The notes under the pieces were generated by a model. It had not been told where the DNA came from, made no database searches, and saw nothing but the letters and a program-made list of their open reading frames with translations. A program made the translations under genes and the position numbers. Below, in pieces: positions 50,139-59,068 of a stretch of DNA of 64,000 bases; the stretch's first letter is position 1; each line of letters begins with the position of its first letter. Location of the stretch: the NCBI GenBank assembly GCA_964432205.1, contig CAYSMK010000023.1:17069-81068 (forward strand), in the 5' to 3' direction. This DNA is from Geomobilibacter sp964432205. Lineage in GTDB: Bacteria; Desulfobacterota; Desulfuromonadia; Geobacterales; DSM-12255.

Positions 50139-51209
50139 ATGCACGATGAATCATATGCCTTTCTGGAGAACCTTCTCGCGGCCCCGAGCCCGTCGGGATA
50201 CGAACAACCGGCCCAGCGTGTCTTCCGGGCCTACCTGGAGCCATGCGCCCAGGTGACGACCGATGTGCTGGGCAACGTCTACGGCCATATCCCGGGCAGC
50301 GGCAAGGAGTGCCCCCGGGTCATGCTGGTCGGCCACTCTGACGAAATCGGCCTGCAGGTGAAGTACCTGGACGACAAGGGGTTCATCTATTTCGGCGCCA
50401 TTGGCGGCGTCGACCCGCACCTGACCCCGGGGCTCAGGGTGCAGATCCACACCCGGCAGGGAGCCATCCAGGGGGTGATCGGCAAGCGACCGATCCACCT
50501 GATGGAGCCGAAGGACCGGGAAACGGTGGTAAAGCTCGATGCCCAGTACATCGACATCGGCGCCGTTGATCGCAGCGAGGCGGTCGGGCTGGTGCGCGTC
50601 GGTGATCCGGTTACTTTCAGCGGCGAGCTGGCGCGGCTTTACGGGGACCGGGTGACAGCCAGCGGCTTCGACGACAAGGCGGGCAGTTTCGTGGTGGCCG
50701 AGGTGCTGCGCCGGGTGGCGGCCCGTACCAGGAAGCTGCCGGTCGATCTCTATGGCGTCTCGTCCGTCCAGGAGGAAGTGGGGCTGCGGGGCGGTACCAC
50801 CAGCAGCTACACGGTGAATCCCGATGTGGGGATCTGCGTCGAGGTGGACTTTGCCACCGATCAGCCGGATGTGGAGAAAAAGCACAACGGTGAGGTGGCC
50901 ATCGGCAAGGGTCCCATCCTCCCGCGGGGTGCCAACATCAACCCGGCCCTGTTCGATCTGCTGGCCGAGACTGCGGAAAAGGAAAAGATCCCGGTCCAGT
51001 TCACCGGCATCCCCCGCGCCACCGGCACCGACGCCAACGTCATGCAGATCTCCCGTGGCGGAGTGGCTACGGCCCTGGTGAAGATCCCGCTGCGCTACAT
51101 GCACACGCCGGTGGAGGTCCTCTCCCTGGCCGACCTGGAGAACGCCGTGCGCCTGATCGTGGCGGTCCTGCCGAAGATAAAGGACCGGCGAGCGTTTATT
51201 CCTGCCTGA
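50139..51209 (+). CDS. M42 family glutamyl aminopeptidase / endoglucanase-like peptidase
   Basis: 356 residues. VGHSDEIGLQV (zinc His-Asp), SGFDDKAG (bridging Asp), VQEEVGLRG (catalytic and metal Glu) and RATGTDANVMQISRGGV identify the M42 (FrvX/YsdC) metallopeptidase group. These are dodecameric aminopeptidases of the cytoplasm. The ATG at 50139 is placed 8 bases after GGGAG; ATG 50124 would add five residues. Confidence 0.93.
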   Translation: MHDESYAFLENLLAAPSPSGYEQPAQRVFRAYLEPCAQVTTDVLGNVYGHIPGSGKECPRVMLVGHSDEIGLQVKYLDDKGFIYFGAIGGVDPHLTPGLRVQIHTRQGAIQGVIGKRPIHLMEPKDRETVVKLDAQYIDIGAVDRSEAVGLVRVGDPVTFSGELARLYGDRVTASGFDDKAGSFVVAEVLRRVAARTRKLPVDLYGVSSVQEEVGLRGGTTSSYTVNPDVGICVEVDFATDQPDVEKKHNGEVAIGKGPILPRGANINPALFDLLAETAEKEKIPVQFTGIPRATGTDANVMQISRGGVATALVKIPLRYMHTPVEVLSLADLENAVRLIVAVLPKIKDRRAFIPA

Positions 51210-51223
51210 AATTTCATCCCTCA

Positions 51224-51245
51224 GGGGCGATGCGGCCATCGCCCC
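51224..51245 (+). terminator. Weak terminator-like hairpin
   Basis: GGGGCGATG and CATCGCCCC, perfect 9-base arms with a 4-base loop, 15 bases after the peptidase stop. No T run follows. Confidence 0.4.
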
Positions 51246-51277
51246 GGTACCATGACCCGCCCTTCAGGCATTAATCC

Positions 51278-51306
51278 TTGATGCCTCCCCTGCTTTTGGG
51301 TATACT
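51278..51306 (+). promoter_or_regulatory. Promoter of aspS
   Basis: TTGATG, 17 bases, TATACT, about 45 bases before the aspS ribosome site. Confidence 0.6.
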
Positions 51307-51357
51307 CAAACGCTATTTTCTTACTACATGAATATTTCCTTATCAGGAGGTTCTGCA

Positions 51358-53139
51358 ATGATAGAGTTTCTCGGGGACTGGAAACGCAGCCATTACTGTG
51401 GCGCCCTTACCGCCGCCGACATCGGCAGGGATGTGGTTTTGATGGGTTGGGCCCACCGCCGTCGCGACCACGGCGGTCTCATCTTCGTCGATCTGCGCGA
51501 CCGCGAGGGGATTGCCCAGATCGTCTTCGACCCGGAGCTGGGGGCAGAATCCCACGGCAAGGCCGAGGCGATCCGGAGCGAGTTTGTGGTGGCGGTGAAG
51601 GGGAAGGTCATTCCCCGGCCCGAAGGGACCGTGAACCCGAACATGAAGACCGGCGAGGTGGAGGTGACGGTGGTGGAGTGCCGTGTGCTCAACCGCTCCA
51701 AGGCGCTTCCCTTCACCCTTGACGATTACGTGGACGTGGCCGAAAACCTTCGCCTCAAGTACCGCTACCTGGACCTGCGGCGCACCGTCCTGCAGGAGAA
51801 CATGATCCTCCGCTCCAAGGTGGCCCAGACCACCCGTCGCTACCTGACCGATAACGGGTTCCTGGAGCTGGAGACGCCGTTCCTCACCAAATCTACTCCG
51901 GAAGGGGCCAGGGACTTCTTGGTGCCGTCGCGGATAAACCGCGGCCAGTTCTACGCCCTCCCCCAGTCCCCCCAGATCTTCAAGCAGATCCTGATGATCT
52001 CCGGCTACGACCGTTATTTCCAGGTTGTCCGCTGTTTCCGTGATGAAGATCTGCGGGCCGACCGCCAGCCGGAATTCACCCAGATCGACTGCGAGATGTC
52101 GTTCATCGATCGGGACGATATCATCAAGGTCATGGAAGGGCTGATTGCCACCGTCTTCAAGGAGGCGAAAGGGGTCGACGTGCAGCTGCCGGTTCCCCGC
52201 ATGACCTACCAGGAGGCGATCCGCCGCTTCGGGGTGGACAACCCGGACCTGCGCTTCGGCCTGGAACTGGTGGAGTTGACCGACCTGGTCAAAGGCTCCG
52301 GCTTCAAGGTCTTTGCCGAAGTTGCTGCCGGCGGCGGCATCATCAAGGGGGTCAATGCCAAGGGGTGCGCCCGGTTCTCCCGCAAGGAGATCGATGACCT
52401 GACCGAGTTCGCCAGGATCTACGGTGCCAAGGGGCTTGCCTACGTAAAGATCGAAAGCGGAGAGTGGCACTCGCCCATTGCCAAGTTCTTCACGGCCGAC
52501 GAGATTGCGGCCATGAACACGGCCTTCGATGCCCAGGAGGGGGACCTGCTCCTCTTTGTCGCAGACAAGCCGAAGGTCGTCAACGACTCCCTCGGCAAGC
52601 TGCGCAACCAGTTGGCCAAGCTGCTGGGGCTGGCGGACAAGGATACGTTCTGCTTCGTCTGGATCACCGACTTCCCGCTCCTGGAGTGGGACGAGGACGA
52701 TAAGCGCTGGGCGGCGGTGCATCATCCGTTCACGGCGCCGATGGACGAGGACCTGGAGTACGTGGAGTCCGATCCGGGGCGCTGCCGGGCCAAGGCCTAC
52801 GACCTGGTCCTGAACGGCAACGAGATCGGCGGCGGTTCCATCAGGATACATCAGGAGGCCATCCAGTCCCTCATGTTCAAGATGCTCGGCCACACGGAAG
52901 AGGACAAGCGGGCCAAATTCGGCTTTCTGCTGGATGCACTGGAGTACGGCACGCCGCCCCACGGCGGCATTGCCTTCGGCCTCGACCGTCTGGTCATGCT
53001 TCTCACCGGCAGCGAATCGATCCGGGACGTCATTGCCTTCCCTAAGACCCAGAAGGGGACCTGTCTCATGTCCGAAGCCCCGTCTCTGGTGGATGACAAG
53101 CAGCTGCGGGAACTGGGTATCCGCGTCACGACCAAATAG
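51358..53139 (+). CDS. aspS: Aspartyl-tRNA synthetase
   Basis: 593 residues. N-terminal OB fold (VLMGWAHRRRDHGGLIFVDLRDREG), class II motif 2 FRDEDLRADRQPEFTQID, the bacterial insertion (GAD) domain, and motif 3 GGIAFGLDRLVMLLTG. It charges tRNA-Asp. CAGGAGG lies at 51345-51351 before the chosen ATG, so an earlier in-frame ATG at 51328 is rejected. Confidence 0.96.
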   Translation: MIEFLGDWKRSHYCGALTAADIGRDVVLMGWAHRRRDHGGLIFVDLRDREGIAQIVFDPELGAESHGKAEAIRSEFVVAVKGKVIPRPEGTVNPNMKTGEVEVTVVECRVLNRSKALPFTLDDYVDVAENLRLKYRYLDLRRTVLQENMILRSKVAQTTRRYLTDNGFLELETPFLTKSTPEGARDFLVPSRINRGQFYALPQSPQIFKQILMISGYDRYFQVVRCFRDEDLRADRQPEFTQIDCEMSFIDRDDIIKVMEGLIATVFKEAKGVDVQLPVPRMTYQEAIRRFGVDNPDLRFGLELVELTDLVKGSGFKVFAEVAAGGGIIKGVNAKGCARFSRKEIDDLTEFARIYGAKGLAYVKIESGEWHSPIAKFFTADEIAAMNTAFDAQEGDLLLFVADKPKVVNDSLGKLRNQLAKLLGLADKDTFCFVWITDFPLLEWDEDDKRWAAVHHPFTAPMDEDLEYVESDPGRCRAKAYDLVLNGNEIGGGSIRIHQEAIQSLMFKMLGHTEEDKRAKFGFLLDALEYGTPPHGGIAFGLDRLVMLLTGSESIRDVIAFPKTQKGTCLMSEAPSLVDDKQLRELGIRVTTK

Positions 53140-53150
53140 GCAGGGGAACC

Positions 53151-53864
53151 GTGCGACGTGCGGCTGGCCAAGCGTTACTGCTGGCGCTCATTATTCAACT
53201 GCTTGTTGCCTGTTCCGCCCAACTTCCCCGCTGGCGGCCGGAGGCCCGGACCGCCATCGAGATCGCTCGGGGCAAGGGGGGCAAGTCCCTCTTCCCCGAG
53301 GAGTTTGCCGACCTGGAAAACGCCTTTCGCCAGGGGGAGTTGCTGCTTGCCGACGATGAACTGTCCGGAGCCGAGCAGTTCTACCTGCTGGCCCTGGCAA
53401 AGGGGAAACTGCTGACCGGGCAGGTCGATGCCGAGCGGGTCCGGCGCGAAGAGGCGCAGCGGCAGCAGCAGGCAGCGGCGCGAAAGGCTGCCGACCATGA
53501 GCGCCAGCAGCGTGAAGCGGCTGAGGAACGACGCCGGGAGCGGGAACGCGAAGAGGCCAGGGTCAGGGCCGCCCAGGCGGAGGCCCGGGCCGAAGCCGAG
53601 CGCAAAACCGCGGAAAAAGCGCGTCAGCAACCGCTTGCTGCTACCCATACCGTTAAACGGGGTGAATCCCTGCCTCAGATCGCGGCCCGGGCCGATGTCT
53701 ACAACGATGCAGCCCTCTGGCCCCTTCTCTACCGGGCTAATCGTGACCAGATCCGTGATCCCCGCATTGTCTGGCCCGGCCAGGTACTGCGCATTCCCCG
53801 TAACCTCGGTCGTGACGACATGGCCGAGGCCAGACGCTACAGTCAGGAACATCCTATTCATTAG
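53151..53864 (+). CDS. LysM-domain lipoprotein with coiled coil
   Basis: 237 residues from a GTG. Signal peptide with lipobox LLVAC (Cys 21), then a helical region, a long Arg/Glu/Ala-rich coiled coil (about 90-160), and a C-terminal LysM (THTVKRGESLPQIAARADVYND to WPGQVLRIPRN). It should be lipid-anchored and bind peptidoglycan. It begins 11 bases after aspS, so it is probably in the same operon. Function beyond envelope attachment unknown. Confidence 0.88.
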   Translation: MRRAAGQALLLALIIQLLVACSAQLPRWRPEARTAIEIARGKGGKSLFPEEFADLENAFRQGELLLADDELSGAEQFYLLALAKGKLLTGQVDAERVRREEAQRQQQAAARKAADHERQQREAAEERRREREREEARVRAAQAEARAEAERKTAEKARQQPLAATHTVKRGESLPQIAARADVYNDAALWPLLYRANRDQIRDPRIVWPGQVLRIPRNLGRDDMAEARRYSQEHPIH

Positions 53865-53867
53865 CTC

Positions 53868-54006
53868 AGGGCTCAGGGCTCAGGGCGAAAGAAGAAAGAA
53901 GAAAGAAGAAAGAAGAAAGAAGAAAGAAGAAACGGCCGCCATGCTGATTGCAGCAGGCGGCCGTTTGTGTTCGAATTTTCCGAGCCCCGAGCCCCGAGCC
54001 CCGAGC
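53868..54006. repeat. Composite heptamer array around a terminator
   Basis: The 411-base gene-free stretch 53865-54275 starts with three CTCAGGG words, then about six GAAAGAA words (53887-53930), then a terminator hairpin, then three GAGCCCC words with a further GAGC. The outer words (GCTCAGGG... and GAGCCCC...) are inverted partners if G-U pairs are allowed. It is the most complex element of its family in the window. Confidence 0.8.
53932..53967 (+). terminator. Terminator after the LysM gene
   Basis: ACGGCCGCC-a-TGCTG pairs with CAGCA-GGCGGCCGT around ATTG, then TTTGTGTT. A 14-base-pair stem. Confidence 0.75.
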
Positions 54007-54033
54007 TTTTCCCCCTGACCCCGAATTAACGTT

Positions 54034-54082
54034 TTGACATTTTTCTTGACAGAAAAAGGGGTTTTGTATACTGTATACAAAA
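54034..54082 (+). promoter_or_regulatory. icd-mdh promoter with palindromic operator
   Basis: TTGACA occurs at 54034 and 54046. A perfect 21-base palindrome with 10-base arms, TTTTGTATAC-T-GTATACAAAA (54062-54082), covers the likely -10 (TATACT, 54067). A repressor bound here would block the promoter. The shape resembles GntR-type operators; HgtR-type repressors of energy metabolism in Geobacter are a possible match. The mRNA leader would be about 190 bases. Confidence 0.6.
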
Positions 54083-54275
54083 TTTTTAAGCCCCTGAAAA
54101 GTTTCGATTTTACCATCGATTGTCGTCTGTATGCGGCGGGAAGGTTGCCGTGGTCGATGGTGACGGCGCGCGATGTGCCATTTCCCTCGGGTGACCACGC
54201 CCTGTGTAGGAAAGCGGTTGCAGGTTCCTTTCATTAAGCCTTAGGTAATTCCGGCATAAAAACCAAGGAGAGATC

Positions 54276-56501
54276 ATGACAACAACAGCAAAGATTATCT
54301 GGTCAAAAATTGATGAAGCGCCCGCACTGGCAACATACTCTTTACTCCCGATCGTAAATGCATTCACAAAGGCCGCTGGAGTTGTCGTCGAAACAAGGGA
54401 CATCTCTGTTGCCGGCAGAATTATCGCAAACTTCCCCGACTATCTGACGGAGAGTCAGAGAATGCCGGATTATCTGGCCGAACTCGGTGAGCTTACCCAG
54501 AAGCCAGAGGCCAATATCATCAAGCTGCCCAACGTCAGTGCTTCAATCCCTCAGTTGAAGGCCGCAATCAAGGAGTTGCAGGAGAAGGGTTACAAGCTCC
54601 CCGACTATCCCGAGGAACCGAAGACGGACGCTGAGAAAGAGCTGCATGCACGCTATGCCAAGTGTCTGGGAAGTGCCGTAAACCCGGTGCTGCGCGAAGG
54701 CAACTCCGATAGAAGGTCTGCCCGTGCGGTAAAAGAGTATGCCAAAAAACATCCGCATAAGATGGGCGCCTGGACCCCGGAATCCAAGACGCATGTATCG
54801 CATATGACGGCTGGTGATTTTTTCCATAGTGAAAAATCCATTACCATGAAGCAGGCCGGCAACGTAAAGATCGAGTTTGTCGATAAAGCCGGCAACGTTA
54901 CGGTTCTTAAAGATAAATTAGCGCTTCAGGCCGGCGAAGTTCTTGATGGCGCATTCATGAGCTGCAGGGCTCTGCGCACATTCATCGAGGAGCAGATCGA
55001 GGACGCAAAGGCAAAGGGGGTGCTGTTCTCCGTGCACCTCAAAGCCACCATGATGAAGATTTCCGACCCCATCATGTTCGGTCATTTCGTTTCCGTCTTC
55101 TTTAAGGACGTTTTCGAAAAGCATGCCGGCACGTTCAAGGAACTGGGCGTCAATCCCGATCTCGGTCTGGGCGACCTCTACCTGAAACTGGGGAAATTGC
55201 CGGCAGCGAAGAAGGCCGAGATTGAAGCGGACATTCAGGCTGTCTACGCAAAGAGACCTCCCCTGGCGATGGTGGATTCGGACAAAGGGATCACCAACCT
55301 GCATGCCAGCAACGATATCATCATCGATGCCTCCATGCCGGTGGTTATCCGTGACTCCGGCGGGATGTGGGGGCCGGATGGCAAGCTTCACGACGTCAAG
55401 TGCGTGATTCCCGACACTTCATACTCTGAGTGGTATCAGGTCTGCATCGATTTTTGCAAGAAGCACGGCCAGTTCGATCCCACCACCATGGGCTCTGTCG
55501 CCAACGTGGGACTGATGGCGCAAAAGGCAGAGGAGTACGGCTCACACGACAAGACCTTCAAGGTGCCTGCCGATGGCACGATGCGCGTTGTCGACCAGTC
55601 GGGTGCGGTGCTGATCCAGCATGACGTGGAAGCGGGCGATATCTGGCGCGGCTGTCAGGCAAAGGATCTGCCGATCCAGGACTGGGTCAAGCTGGCGGTG
55701 CGGAGAGCACGGGCCACCGGCGCACCGGCTGTTTTCTGGTTGGACAAGAACCGGGGACACGATGCCCAGATGATCGAAAAGGTGAACACGTACCTGAAGG
55801 ATCACGATACGAGCGGTCTTGATATCCGGATCATGGGCCCCGTGGAGGCGATGCAGTTCACCTGTGAACGAGCAAAAGAGGGTAAGGATACCATTACGGT
55901 AAGCGGCAACGCCCTCAGGGATTACCTGACCGACCTGTTCCCGATCCTTGAGCTGGGGACCAGCGCCAAAATGCTGTCGATCGTACCGCTCCTGGCTGGC
56001 GGTGGACTGTTCGAGACCGGCGCCGGTGGCTCGGCTCCCAAGCACGTTCAGCAGTTTGTTCAGGAAGGGTACCTGCGCTGGGATTCGCTCGGGGAGTTCC
56101 TGGCCCTTGCCGTGTCTCTGGAGCACCTGGCTGCTACCTTCAAGAATGAAAAAGCGCAACTGTTGGCGGACACCCTTGATCAGGCCAACACCAAGTTCCT
56201 GGATAACAACAAGAACCCGGCCCGCAAGGTTGGTCAGATCGACAACAGAGGCAGCCACTTCTATCTGGCAATGTACTGGGCAGAGGCTCTGGCCGAGCAG
56301 ACCAAGGACAAAGAGCTGGCGGCACGTTTTGCCAAGGTGGCTCAGCAACTTCATGAGAATGAAGCAAAGATCAACGAGGAGTTGATCGGAGCCCAGGGTA
56401 AGCCCCAGGATATCGGCGGTTACTACATGCCGGACCCGGTCAAGACGGAAAAGGCCATGCGTCCCAGCGCAACCCTGAACGCAATAATCGACACCATCTG
56501 A
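54276..56501 (+). CDS. icd: NADP-dependent isocitrate dehydrogenase, monomeric type
   Basis: 741 residues, the size of the monomeric IDH-II. AKIIWSKIDEAPALATYSLLPIV is the characteristic N-terminus, with NPVLREGNSDRRSARAVKEYAKKHPH (isocitrate site) and VIRDSGGMWG further in, ending in GGYYMPDPVKTEKAMRPS. It oxidises isocitrate to 2-oxoglutarate for the korDABC enzyme encoded 1.4 kb downstream. AAGGAG precedes the ATG. Confidence 0.95.
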   Translation: MTTTAKIIWSKIDEAPALATYSLLPIVNAFTKAAGVVVETRDISVAGRIIANFPDYLTESQRMPDYLAELGELTQKPEANIIKLPNVSASIPQLKAAIKELQEKGYKLPDYPEEPKTDAEKELHARYAKCLGSAVNPVLREGNSDRRSARAVKEYAKKHPHKMGAWTPESKTHVSHMTAGDFFHSEKSITMKQAGNVKIEFVDKAGNVTVLKDKLALQAGEVLDGAFMSCRALRTFIEEQIEDAKAKGVLFSVHLKATMMKISDPIMFGHFVSVFFKDVFEKHAGTFKELGVNPDLGLGDLYLKLGKLPAAKKAEIEADIQAVYAKRPPLAMVDSDKGITNLHASNDIIIDASMPVVIRDSGGMWGPDGKLHDVKCVIPDTSYSEWYQVCIDFCKKHGQFDPTTMGSVANVGLMAQKAEEYGSHDKTFKVPADGTMRVVDQSGAVLIQHDVEAGDIWRGCQAKDLPIQDWVKLAVRRARATGAPAVFWLDKNRGHDAQMIEKVNTYLKDHDTSGLDIRIMGPVEAMQFTCERAKEGKDTITVSGNALRDYLTDLFPILELGTSAKMLSIVPLLAGGGLFETGAGGSAPKHVQQFVQEGYLRWDSLGEFLALAVSLEHLAATFKNEKAQLLADTLDQANTKFLDNNKNPARKVGQIDNRGSHFYLAMYWAEALAEQTKDKELAARFAKVAQQLHENEAKINEELIGAQGKPQDIGGYYMPDPVKTEKAMRPSATLNAIIDTI

Positions 56502-56560
56502 TGTAGCCGCAGGCCATAAACGAGTAGGCACCTAACAACTATTCAAGGAGGAAACAAAAA

Positions 56561-57514
56561 ATGGCACGTAAAAAGATTGCACTTATTGGTGGGGGTCAGA
56601 TTGGTGGCGTACTGGCACAGCTTTGTGCGCTTCGCGAACTGGGTGACGTGGTTTTGTTCGACATCGTCGAGGGTCTTCCCCAGGGCAAGATGCTCGATAT
56701 CGCCGAAGTTGGCCCGGTTGACGGCTTTGACGTCGAGCTGAAGGGAACCAACACCTACGAGGATATCAAGGGCTCCGACATCGTCATCGTTACCGCCGGC
56801 CTTCCCCGCAAGCCGGGCATGAGCCGTGACGACCTGATCGAGGTCAACTCCAAGATCATGACCCAGGTGTCCGAGGGGATCAAGCAGTATGCCCCCAACT
56901 CCATCGTCATTGTCATCTCCAACCCGCTGGACGCCATGGTCACCCTGTGCCAGAAGATCACCGGCTTCCCGTACAATCGCGTAATCGGTCAGGCAGGCGT
57001 GCTCGATTCGGCACGTTTCGCGACCTTTATCGCCTGGGAACTGGGTGTGTCCGTGAAGGACGTTACCGCCATGACTCTCGGCGGCCACGGCGACGACATG
57101 GTCCCCCTGGTCCGCTATGCCAGCGTCAACGGCATTCCGGTCGTGGAACTCCTGGAGCGCAAGTACAAGGACAAGGCCAAGGCCAAGGAAGTCATGGAGA
57201 CCATGGTCAAGCGGACCCGCGGTGCAGGCGGCGAAGTCGTTGCCCTGCTCAAGACCGGTTCTGCCTTCTATTCCCCGGCTTCTTCGGCCATCGCCATGGC
57301 CGAGTCGATCCTCAAGGATCAGAAGCGGGTTCTCCCCACCTGCGCCTTCCTGCAGGGTGAGTTCGGCGTCAACGGCTACTATGTGGGCGTTCCGGCCGTT
57401 CTCGGCGAGAAGGGTATCGAGCGGATCATCGAGTTCTCTCTCGATGCCGAAGAGCAGGCAATGATGGACAAGTCGGTTGCTGCCGTCAAGGGCCTGGTCG
57501 ATGCCCTGAAGTAG
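56561..57514 (+). CDS. mdh: Malate dehydrogenase
   Basis: 317 residues. Rossmann GGGQIGGVLAQL (residues 10-21), substrate-binding GLPRKPGMSRDDL with the key Arg residues, catalytic His in GGHGDDM, and NPLDAM. This is the LDH-like MDH of the kind common in Geobacter. AAGGAGG precedes the ATG. It probably shares the icd transcript, since no terminator or promoter lies in the 59-base gap. Confidence 0.95.
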   Translation: MARKKIALIGGGQIGGVLAQLCALRELGDVVLFDIVEGLPQGKMLDIAEVGPVDGFDVELKGTNTYEDIKGSDIVIVTAGLPRKPGMSRDDLIEVNSKIMTQVSEGIKQYAPNSIVIVISNPLDAMVTLCQKITGFPYNRVIGQAGVLDSARFATFIAWELGVSVKDVTAMTLGGHGDDMVPLVRYASVNGIPVVELLERKYKDKAKAKEVMETMVKRTRGAGGEVVALLKTGSAFYSPASSAIAMAESILKDQKRVLPTCAFLQGEFGVNGYYVGVPAVLGEKGIERIIEFSLDAEEQAMMDKSVAAVKGLVDALK

Positions 57515-57543
57515 TCACCCTTCGTTGCAAGAGCTGCAAACGG

Positions 57544-57568
57544 AAGAAGGGCGTTATGCCCTTCTTTT
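57544..57568 (+). terminator. Terminator after mdh
   Basis: AAGAAGGGC and GCCCTTCTT with a GTTAT loop, followed by TTTT. Confidence 0.85.
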
Positions 57569-57634
57569 GTTTTGCAGGCTTCAAATTAGTTCTGTTTCAT
57601 AATTGTGTTTACGGCGATTTCAAACGGCTTTTTC

Positions 57635-57663
57635 TTGAATCCGGTTTCCTTCCGTGTTATTGT
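57635..57663 (+). promoter_or_regulatory. Possible promoter of korDABC
   Basis: TTGAAT, 17 bases, TATTGT, about 50 bases before the korD start. AAGGAG precedes korD. Confidence 0.4.
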
Positions 57664-57714
57664 TGCACGGTTTTGGGCCGGCAAGGCGTATTCAACGACA
57701 AGGAGCGTAAGTAG

Positions 57715-57909
57715 ATGGAAAAGAAGCTGCCAACGATCGAGATCATCGAGCGGTACTGCAAAGGGTGCCACATCTGCGTGGAGTTCTGCCCGACCAAGGT
57801 TCTGGAGATGCAGGGGTTCGTCGCGGCTGTAAAGAATCTGGAGGCCTGCATCAAGTGCATGCAGTGCGAACTCCGTTGCCCCGATTTCGCGATTAAAGTA
57901 ACGCCTTAA
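57715..57909 (+). CDS. korD: 2-oxoglutarate:ferredoxin oxidoreductase, ferredoxin (delta) subunit
   Basis: 64 residues with two [4Fe-4S] motifs, CKGCHICVEFCPTK and CIKCMQCELRCPD. The delta subunit passes electrons from the catalytic subunits to ferredoxin. It heads korDABC, whose products convert 2-oxoglutarate to succinyl-CoA in the oxidative citric acid cycle. Confidence 0.93.
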   Translation: MEKKLPTIEIIERYCKGCHICVEFCPTKVLEMQGFVAAVKNLEACIKCMQCELRCPDFAIKVTP

Positions 57910-57933
57910 TATTGACAACAGGAGGTAGTGAAC

Positions 57934-59067
57934 GTGGCTAAGAAAGTTGCTTTTCTCCAGGGTAACGAAGCCGCAGCCCAAGGCGCGCTTTACGCCGGCT
58001 GCAAGTTTTTCGGCGGTTACCCGATCACACCGTCCACCGAAGTTGCCGAGGTCATGTCGGTCGAACTTCCCAAGGTTGGCGGTAAGTTTATCCAGATGGA
58101 AGACGAAATCGGCGCCATGGCCGCCATCATCGGCGCCTCGCTGACCGGCGCCAAGGTGTTGACCTCGACCTCCGGCCCGGGACTCTCCCTGAAGCAGGAA
58201 CTGATCGGCTATGCCTGCATCGCCGAAACGCCTGCCGTCATCATCAACGTCATGCGCGGCGGTCCTTCCACCGGCATGCCGACCGGTCCTTCCCAGTCCG
58301 ACGTCATGAGCGCCAAGTGGGGCACCCACGGTGACCATCCGGCCATCTGCCTGGTACCGGCCTCTGTCCAGGAGCTGTTCGAAGAGACGGTCCGGGCCTT
58401 CAACCTGGCCGAGAAATACCGCACCCCGGTCATGGTCATGCCGGACGAAATCGTGGCCCACATGCGCGAGCGGATCGTGTTCCCCGAGCCGGGCGAACTG
58501 GAAGTGATCGACCGCACTGCGCCGTCCGTGCCGCCCGAGAAGTACAAGCCGTACGATACCTCATTCGGCGACGTGCCGCCGCTGGCCGCCTTCGGTTCCG
58601 GCTACAAGTTCCACGTCACCGGTCTGAACAAGATGCAGGACGGTTTCCCCACCACCAAGGCCGAGATCGTCCAGGCCGAGGAAGAGCGTCAGGTTCGCAA
58701 GGTTGAGGCCAACGCGGACGACATCGTCAAGTTCGAAGAGTATCTGCTGGACGACGCAGAGGTTGCCGTGGTTGCCTTCGGCTCCACCTCCCGCTCCGCC
58801 CGCTTCGCCGTGAACGAGGCCCGCAAGCAGGGGATCAAGGCCGGTCTGTTCCGCATCAAGACCTTCTGGCCGTTCCCGGAGAAGCAGATCCTCGCCCTCG
58901 CCAAGCAGGTAAAGGCCTTGATCACCCCTGAGATGAACCTCGGCATGTGTACCGGTGTCGTCAAAGGTGTTGTGGAAGGCAATGCGCCGGTGCACGGTAT
59001 CTTCCGCGTTGACGGTGAGCCGATCAATCCGGAGCAGATCCTCGCGAAGATCAAGGAGGTCAAGTAA
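57934..59067 (+). CDS. korA: 2-oxoglutarate:ferredoxin oxidoreductase, alpha subunit
   Basis: 377 residues. FLQGNEAAAQGALYAGCKFFGGYPITPSTEVAE and TSTSGPGLSLKQELIGYA are the pyrimidine-binding and domain I patterns of this family. The GTG at 57934 (MAKKVAFLQ) is preferred to that at 57928 because GGAGG at 57921-57925 is then 8 bases upstream rather than two. The next gene starts one base after the stop. Confidence 0.94.
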   Translation: MAKKVAFLQGNEAAAQGALYAGCKFFGGYPITPSTEVAEVMSVELPKVGGKFIQMEDEIGAMAAIIGASLTGAKVLTSTSGPGLSLKQELIGYACIAETPAVIINVMRGGPSTGMPTGPSQSDVMSAKWGTHGDHPAICLVPASVQELFEETVRAFNLAEKYRTPVMVMPDEIVAHMRERIVFPEPGELEVIDRTAPSVPPEKYKPYDTSFGDVPPLAAFGSGYKFHVTGLNKMQDGFPTTKAEIVQAEEERQVRKVEANADDIVKFEEYLLDDAEVAVVAFGSTSRSARFAVNEARKQGIKAGLFRIKTFWPFPEKQILALAKQVKALITPEMNLGMCTGVVKGVVEGNAPVHGIFRVDGEPINPEQILAKIKEVK

Positions 59068-59068
59068 C

